DNA from: Anaspis maculata
Lineage: Eukaryota; Arthropoda; Insecta; Coleoptera; Scraptiidae
DNA length: 64,000 nucleotides
NCBI GenBank assembly: GCA_949128115.1
Contig: OX421962.1
Coordinates: forward strand, 10,200,262 to 10,264,261
Direction: 5' to 3'
A model generated the notes under the pieces. The model saw only the letters and a list, made by a program, of their open reading frames with translations, ran no database searches and was not told the origin of the DNA. Both the position numbers and the translations under genes were made by a program. This document shows, one piece after another, positions 24,401 to 33,400 of this stretch; the first letter of the stretch is position 1, and every line of letters starts with the position of its first letter.

Positions 24401-27400
24401 TCAGGGCTTTCATGCATATTCAAAGTGAATCAATCAAATGATACAAATTAACGTTTGTTTTTAAAGATGGAATGAGCGAGATCAATCTTGAACAAAGCTA
24501 GGATTTGTGGAAGAATTTTCCAGCCTCTTTCACCAACATTTGCTACCGTTAAAAATCACAGGCAATCTTACCCCAGTAGTTCATCTGGGAATATAGATAT
24601 TATCCTCCTAACAAGAAAATTCCAATTTGAAGGTGATTATCTCGAGGTCACATTTCTAAACTTCAGTCGAAAAAACCTGAAACAGGAGTAGATTCCGAAT
24701 TTCATGAAAATCGTTCAACAAATAAGATACCTCGATATAACGGATAAGTGACGGCTGAATTCATAAGATCACCCATAGCCTCGAATGCATTGATGGTTTT
24801 TCATGCCCACTGGTTTCAAGATTCTTGCTATATTCGCCGGAGACTTCGACTGGAGGATACGCCACAAACCCGGAGACTTCAGCTTGGGAGTAAGCCACGA
24901 ACGCGTACAATTGGTGGAGGAGCCGTTCGACAGCTTGCCGGATCCATCGCGAAGCTGCTGCATTCTTTGTTGAGAGCTTTCTTCCAAGAAGACGAAACTT
25001 CGCAATGCACAATTTGTTGTTGAAAATTATTCATGTTTGACCGATTGTGCCCAAATTCGATAAGGTGTCGGGCGGATATAGACAATAATTGATGAGCGAA
25101 AAACTCCACATGTTGAACCATTCGGAAGGCATGGAAGATTGTGACGATATTCGTTGGAGACCTCAACTCAGGGATAAGTCACAAACCCGTACAATTGGCG
25201 GAGGTGCCGTTCGAACCGGATTCATGGGAGAAGCTGCTGGACTTTTCAAAGCTTTCCCAAGTGGACGAAACTTGAAAGGTACATATATTTTGTCGCCCTC
25301 AAATTACTCGAATTTAATATATCGTCGGTTCAAAGGTAAACACCATCCAGAACATCTTCAAAATTTTCAACATGCACAGATTCGAAGTTTATCAACGAAG
25401 TAAAAATTCATCTTCGTCCAGTTATGTTTTGTTTAAGTCATTCCTAAATCATGTGGGTGTAATAATTCAAGGGGACCAACATCCATTTTGAATTCCATTG
25501 CAATTATTTCACAGGTTTCGAGAGTACTTGGAAACTGATTTGAGTGAAAATACACTTGGCGTGTTTCAATTTTTAACCAACGATGTGTCGTGCCGAAATA
25601 GATAAGATTGAATTAGCGAAAAACGAGCTTGATACGTTAGACCGTTTGGAAAATATGGGAAAACTAGCTATGGAGAAAAAACATGAACGGTCTCCGCTAC
25701 TCCGTATGACGGAACTTGAAATTTACAGCCAATCTGTTATTCGAATAATCCAGCAAAAATCTCTAGTCTCTTAACAAATGCATGCCCCTTATGGAATATG
25801 GGGAGAAGGTGCTGTTCCGCAAAACCACGCTTTCGTTCGCATGGAACACTTGCCAGTGGACACCACTATTTGAAAGTCACTATTTTTTGCCAAGCAAAAT
25901 ACAGCAGATTTGATAATAAGTCAAAAGGATGTTATTAAAAACTGAAACTGAACAGACTACAACAACTTCGGAAATATTGAGAACAATACAGGTTTCCTAA
26001 ATTGAGCGTCTCTTTCTGGCCCGTGACGTCACGTTCGATTGCACAGTAAATCGTCGCAGTCATAGTGTGCCAACATTGCCCCGATTCCGTAAGCCGAACG
26101 TGTGTTTTGATCATTTGATGGTGTTATTATTGGTATTTATACAGTTTTTACAAGTAGTTATGGTAAATAAATGTTGTGTGCCACTATGCAAGTCCACAAG
26201 TTATACACTTATACAGTGATGGCCATAATACCTACACCATTAAAAGTATTAAAACTGGGACTTGGAACACGCACTTACCCGTGCTTTCTCAGCACGTCCA
26301 TATATCGTTGATATATCCATTACAAAAATAGTTGTATCCGCACATCAAATGCCTCTCTGGCAAATTCTTCTATGCGAAATATTCATTTGCAATATTCATT
26401 GAGAAGTTCGTTATATTTTTAGCGACTTTCCCAGCATGGTTGGCTTTAGAATTCAAAAAATAAAACGCACTTTCAACACGGCGGAGCAATGTAAATACAA
26501 ATGGCGCGATCACTCATGGCACACTGTGCCCAGAACGTGCCGAAAACAGCTGCGCGGAATCGCGGATTCTCCATCTCTCTTTTGAGGAAACCTGTATTAC
26601 AGGATATCTAGTGAAAGGACGCGATTTTGTTTGGATTATGTTAGGTGGGCCGATCCCGACTGTACTGCAATGCCGGGCCAACCCGTGGCAGGAGTGGAGC
26701 AAGCCCCTAGCTCCCGCCGAATTCCAAAAATCAGTTTAATATACTGGCCCCGCATGCGGGGCGTATCAGATATTAAGCTGATAAGAACAGATACTACACT
26801 TTGATCTTAGCCATGAGGCCGAGAAGCGATACCGGACATTTGCACATCAAAATTAACCATAAATGCGTAGAAGCCCAACTGCAGGTAGAATGGAACGGTG
26901 GCGCCACATCGTACCCAACAGTGGAATCAAATATATACGTTTACAATATACTCATATGCTGTTTTATTATATAGTGCTATATATCGGCAGATATACTTAT
27001 CCCGTATTAATATAAGAATATGCATAATGTATTTATATATTATGGTATTTCAGTTTTTCAGTATTATCCTCACAATATTATTGATCAATATAAAATTCAG
27101 GGAATAGGTAGGTATATTTTATCAAATCATCTACATACTTTTACCACCTCCTCATCATCTGGATTTAGTTTACCAGCCATAAGATTATTCAACTATTTTC
27201 CAGTTTGTTGTAAATTATGGAAGCAAGTAACTAACCAATACTAAATAATATATATTATTATATGATTTTTGATATACATATATATGTATACCACACATCA
27301 GTACATATGTCGTACTGAACATGTCTTTTTGGTGGTGCTCTCACCTGTGGAAATGTATCCCGCCTGCGATTCTTCTATTATGTTGTCATAAGAAGAATTA

Positions 27401-30400
27401 ATCATGCGTATTGATAAGCAATGATAAAGCATATACATATTACATTGATGATACCAGTCAGATGACACCTCTTCAGGTGAAATAAAGGCTTCATTATTTT
27501 TATTCAGCTAGAAATCTCAAGGTCAGGCGAAAAGGACTTCACTTTCTTCCTTGGATTACATAAAAATCAAATAAGCTATAATCCATTCCAAGCTTAAAAA
27601 ACCAGCTTGCCATGAAAAATTCGAGTCTTGTTAGTGTCTCTGATTTCTTACGTTAAATGTATGTATGTTACATTTTTCAACATTATGTTAAATGTCATCT
27701 TGATTAAAGGGAGGTTGCGTTAAAATTTGTGTCCCTGTGACATAAAACCTTCCTGACCTGACCTGACCTGATCTGACCTGACCTGACCTGATCTGACCTG
27801 AACTACACAATTTCTTGGATCATAATTGATTACCATAATGCAAAGAGGACAAGAGTGCAATGCTAAGGACCTTGAGAAAGCTTTTCGCGTCCTTACAATT
27901 CAGTTGTTGATGAAAAAATGCAATAGCGGAGCCTCGAGTTCAGAATTAAAAAACCACCAGGTCGACCATGACCTGTGAATAATACTCAGGTCGGTAGTGG
28001 ACGATTTTGTAGGTTGTTTAGAAAAGTGCAAAGAAGAAGGACATCTTCAGCGAGATTGCATTTTTGGTCAATTTTCCCAAATTTCATTTCCCAACCATTT
28101 TCAACAAATTGCTTTCGCGAAATCAAAGCGTGAAATCTTTTCCGCCGGACCCTGTACTACGTCTTCGTTTTTTTGCTTGGGTGGTGCTTTTTGTCATGTA
28201 AACCGTTCACCGACGATTTCGGCAAAAACCCATCTTGCATTGTACACTGTGCCCTTCGAGAATCACCAAATTAAATTGGACTTTTCATCGTTATCTGATC
28301 CTTGAAACTTTGTCGAGACCAAATTGATCACAAATCCGTCGATATTTACCCCGACCAAAGGCTGGGAACATCTGCAAACGGTCGCCTGCGATTCCGGATG
28401 TATCCAGCTCAGGACGGGAATGCGACCTCGACTCCTGTAATTGGCCACGGCCTTGATGTCGTCGTCGGTCGCCTGGGCAGGCACGGCAAACACCGGCGGA
28501 TAGCTGTCGCAAATTTCGAATAGCTCGTTGATCTTGGAAATTTTCCACATGTCATTATTCACTCCCTGAAAAAAAAAGAATAAATACATTCTGTAACAGA
28601 TTTTGTTCCAGTGACGTAAAATAGCTAGTTTTAGATGGCACAGCCATTGCAATCTAAGCAAAAAATTGCCAGTAAAAAGCAAAAATAATTGACAATCTTT
28701 CCGTCGTAACCACAGAAATTCATGGCAATCTACGTGACAAAGAGATAGCAGGAAGAAAAGTGGACGTTCTTTCCGCCATGATAACAGATAACCTGTAACA
28801 TAATTACAGATAATCAGAGCAATCTATGCTGAAAAAGACCAGTAAGAAGTTGTAATTATCACCATTCTTTTTGTCAAAAAAATGATATAATGTTACGTTA
28901 TCTCGCGTACGGGTTCGAATATAATTGAGACGATCGATTTGAAACACACACTGTTTATTTCTGCGTACTACAATGAATACACGCCAACAATTATCTACTT
29001 GGAATATATCGCAGGTACTTCGCTTGTTTCGCACTTGTTACCACTTCGCATTCCAATTCAATACTGCCCTAAGCTGCCAGCTGATGCCTTATACAGGGTG
29101 TTTCCAAAATGGTGTTACAAACTTCTAGGGGAGATTCCCCATCAAAAATGGACAAGGAAAATATATACCTTTGATGTCCTAAAATGCTCAGTTGAAAAGT
29201 TACAGGGTGTACAAGTTGACTTTTTAAAACTGATTTTTTGACATAAGTTTTGAACCGTTCAACCGATTTTGTTCAAGTTCTCACCAAAGTTAACTGAAAT
29301 AAGTCTCTATCGAATAATAGTAACGTGTTGGAGAAAAAAGTTCAGGGGCGTAGATAATGGGGGCTGTCCTCATATTTCCCCCCTATTTTTTACACCCCTA
29401 GCCATTTTCCCAAATTGTTCTTATTTTTTTATTCTACGTTCAATTTAGAGAAAAAAGTAACTCTTGCAAAATTTTGATTAGAGGCTTCGTTTTTGAGATA
29501 TCTGAGTTTGAAACTTTGGAAAACATCTCGAAATCGCCACTTTCAATGAGCCCAATTTTTTTTCCCTGAAAAGCTCTCGTTTCTCAGAGGAAATAGTGGT
29601 TTATCAACTTAGAAAATTGAAGAGAACCTATTTCTGCAGAAAAATCATGAGTTTTTTCTTATTCTAATTTTTTGGCCTTGGAAAGTGGCAATTTCGAGAT
29701 GTTTTCCAAAGTTTCAAACTCAGATATCTCAAAAACGAAGCCTCTAATCAAAATTTTGCAAGAGTAACTTTTTTCTCTAAATTGAACGTAGAATAAAAAA
29801 ATAAGAACAATTTGGGAAAATAGCTAGGGGTGTAAAAAATAGGGGGGGAAATATGAGGACAGCCCCCATTATCTACGCCCCTGAACTTTTTTCTCCAACA
29901 CGTTACTATTATTCGATAGAGACTTATTTCAGTTAACTTTGGTGAGAACATGAACAAAATCGGTTAAACGGTTCAAAACTTATGTCAAAAAATCAGTTTT
30001 AAAAAGTCAACTTGAACACCCTGTAACTTTTCAACTGAGCATTTTAGGACATCAAAGGTATATATTTTCCTTGTCCATTTTTGATGGGGAATCTCCCCTA
30101 GAAGTTTGTAACACCATTTTGGAAACACCCTGTATAAGGCCTCCGAATAGTGTTCCCGAACTTTCTGTCTGCTTCCAGCAAACCCGGCATATGCGGTTTC
30201 TAGACCATTCCTGAATAATCATTCACATTACCCGTATAATTCTGGCGGGTTCTGGAACGGCGCCTCCGCCAAAATGGACAAATCTTTCTCGATCGAGCAT
30301 TGAAGTCTCCCCATTAGGTTCCACGTAAACGCGCGCTCTGGAATGCACCAGAACATTCCACACTTCTACACTGCGATCTAATGGCTGGAAGAATCCAGAA

Positions 30401-33400
30401 AGGTCGAGTGCTTACCAATATGTACGAGATCGCCGCTCGTAACAATAATTTACAACTTTTTTCCGTCGTAATCACAAATATTTATGGCAATCTACGTAAA
30501 ATGGGACTCAAAGAAGAAAAAACTCGCATTCTTTCCGCCATAATCACATGATAATCAGAGCAACCTACGCAAAAATGGGCTAATGCGAAGTTGAAATTAT
30601 TACCATTTTTTCTGAAATGAACTTGAAACAAATGACAATTTTTCCGTCATAATGACAGATATTTATGGTAATCTACGTAAAAACGAAACTCAAGGAAGGA
30701 ACAACTTACATTTTTGCCGCCATAATGACAGGATAACCAGAGCAATCCACGCAAAAAAGGGCCAGTAAGAAGTTGAAATTATTACTATTCTTTCTGTCAA
30801 AAAGTTGAAATAATTGAATAATTTACAATTTTACCGTCGTAATCACAGATATTCATGGCAATCTACATAAAAAAGGCAAAATGAAATAAAAATTGACATT
30901 TTTTCCGCCATGATGACAGATAAGCAGAGGAATTTAAACAAAAAAGGGTCAGCAAAAAGGTAAAATAATTGGCCATTTTTTCGTCGTAATCACAGATATT
31001 TCCATGTCAAGCTACGTGAAAAAGAGAGAGAGAGAGAGAGCAGAAAGAAAAATTAACATTCTTTCCGCCATGATGACAAGTAACTATACAATCTACGAGA
31101 GAAACCGACTGGATGAAAGAAAAATTGACATTATTTCCGCCATGATGACAGATAATGAGAGCAATCTACGGAAAAAAGGGCCAGGAGAAAGTTGAAATTA
31201 TTTCTATTCTTTCTGTCAAGAACTTGAGATAGATGATAATTTTTCCGTCATAATAACAGATATTCATGGAAATCTGCATAAAAACGAGACTCAAGAAAGA
31301 AAACATTACATTCTCTCCGCCATAATGACAGATAACCAGAGCAATCTACGCTAAAAGAGCTAGTAAGAAACTGAAATTATCAACATTCTTTCTGTCAAAA
31401 CGTTAAAATAGTTTACAATTTTTCCGTCGTAATCACAAATATTCATGGCAATCTACGTGAAAGACTGAATGAAAGAAAAATTGACATTCTTTCCGCCATG
31501 ATGACAGAAAACCAGAGCAATCTACGAAAAAAAAAAAAAGGCTAGAAAGAAGTTGAATTTATCAACATCCTTTCTGTCAAGACGTTGAAATAATTTACAA
31601 TGTTTCCGTCGTAATCACAAATGATATTCATGGCAATCTACGTGAAAAAAGACTGAATGAAAGAAAAATTGCCATTCTTTCCGTCATGATGACAGATAAC
31701 CAGAGCAATCTACGCAAAGAAGGGTCAGCAAGAAATTGAAATTGACCATTTTTCCGTTGTAATCACAGATATTGTCATGGCCATCTACGTGAAGAAGAGA
31801 GAGTGAAGAGAAAAATTGACATGATTTCCGCCATGATGACAGATGACCAGAGCAATCTATGCAAACAAAAAAAGGACCAGCAAGAAGTTGAAATAATTGA
31901 CAATTTTTTTCCGTTAGAATGACAGGTATTCATGGCAAATCGACGTAAAAACGAGACTCAAGAAAGAAAAAATTTACACTCTTGCAGCCATGACAGGATA
32001 ATCAGAGCAATCTAAGCAAAAAATGGCCAGCAAGAAATTGAAATTATTACTATTCATTCTGTCAAGAACCTGTGAGAAATGACAATTTTCCCGTCATAAT
32101 GACAAATATTCATTCATTCTACGTAAAAACGAGACTCAAGAAAGAAAAAAAATTGCATTCTTCCCGCCATAATGACAGAAAAATCAGAACAGTCTACGCA
32201 AAAAAGCCACTAAGAAGTTGAAATTATTTCCATTCTTTCTGTCAAGAACTTCAAATAAATGACAGTTTTTCCGTCATAATGACAGATATCCATGGCAATC
32301 TACATAAAAACGAGACTCAAGGATGAAAAAATGTACATTATTTTCGTCATATTGACAGAATAATCAGAGCAATCTACACAAAAAAGGGCCAGTAGGAAGT
32401 TGAAATTATTACCATTCTTCTGTCAAGAACTTGAAATAAATGACAGTTTTTCCGTCACCATGACAGATATTAAGGGAAATCTGCGTAAAAACGAGACTCA
32501 AGGAAGAAAAAATTTACATTCTTTCCGCCATAATGACAGGATAACCACAGCAATCTAAGCAAAAAATGGCCAGCAAGAAGTTGGAATAATTACCATTTTT
32601 CGTCGTAATTACAGAAATTTTCATGGCAATCTACGTGAAAAAGTGACAGTAGGAAGAACAATTACATTCTCTCCGCCATAATGACAGATAACCAGAGCAA
32701 TCTACGCAAAAAAGAGCTATGAAAGAAATTGAAATTATCAACATTCTTTCTGTCAAAACGTTGAAATAATTAACAATTTTTCCGTGAAAAAAAAAGGCTA
32801 GAAAGAAGTTGAATTTATCAACATCCTTTCTGCCAAGACGTTGAAATAATTTACAATGTGTCCGTCGTAATCACAAATGATATTCATGGCAATCTACGTG
32901 AGAAAAGACTGAATGAAAGAAAAATTGCCATTCTTTCCGTCATGATGACAGATAACCAAAGCAGTCACGCAAAGGGTTAGCAAGAAATTGAAATTGACCA
33001 TTTTTCTGTTGTAATCACAGATATTGTCATGGGCCATCTACGTGAAGAAGAGAGAGTAGGGAGAAAAATTGACATGATTTCCGCCATGATGACAGATTAC
33101 CAGAGCAATCTATGCAAAAAAAGGACCAGCAAGAAGTTGAAATAATTGACAATTTTTTTCCGTTATAATGACAGGTATTCATGGCAAATCGACGTAAAAA
33201 CGAGACTTAAGAAAGAAAAAATTTACAATCTTGCAGCCATGACAGGATAATCAGAGCAATCCAAGCAAAAAATGGCCAGCAAGAAATTGAAATTATTACT
33301 ATTCTTTCTGTCAAGAACCTGTAAGAAATGACAATTTTCCCGTCATAATGACAAATATTCATTCATTCTACGTAAAAACGAGACTCAAGAAGGAAAAAAA

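Noticed and set aside
28896..28960. tRNA gene suggested by GGGTTCGAAT near 28911 and 61210
   Set aside because: The string is a B-box-like match within the LTR; no cloverleaf can be built around it.
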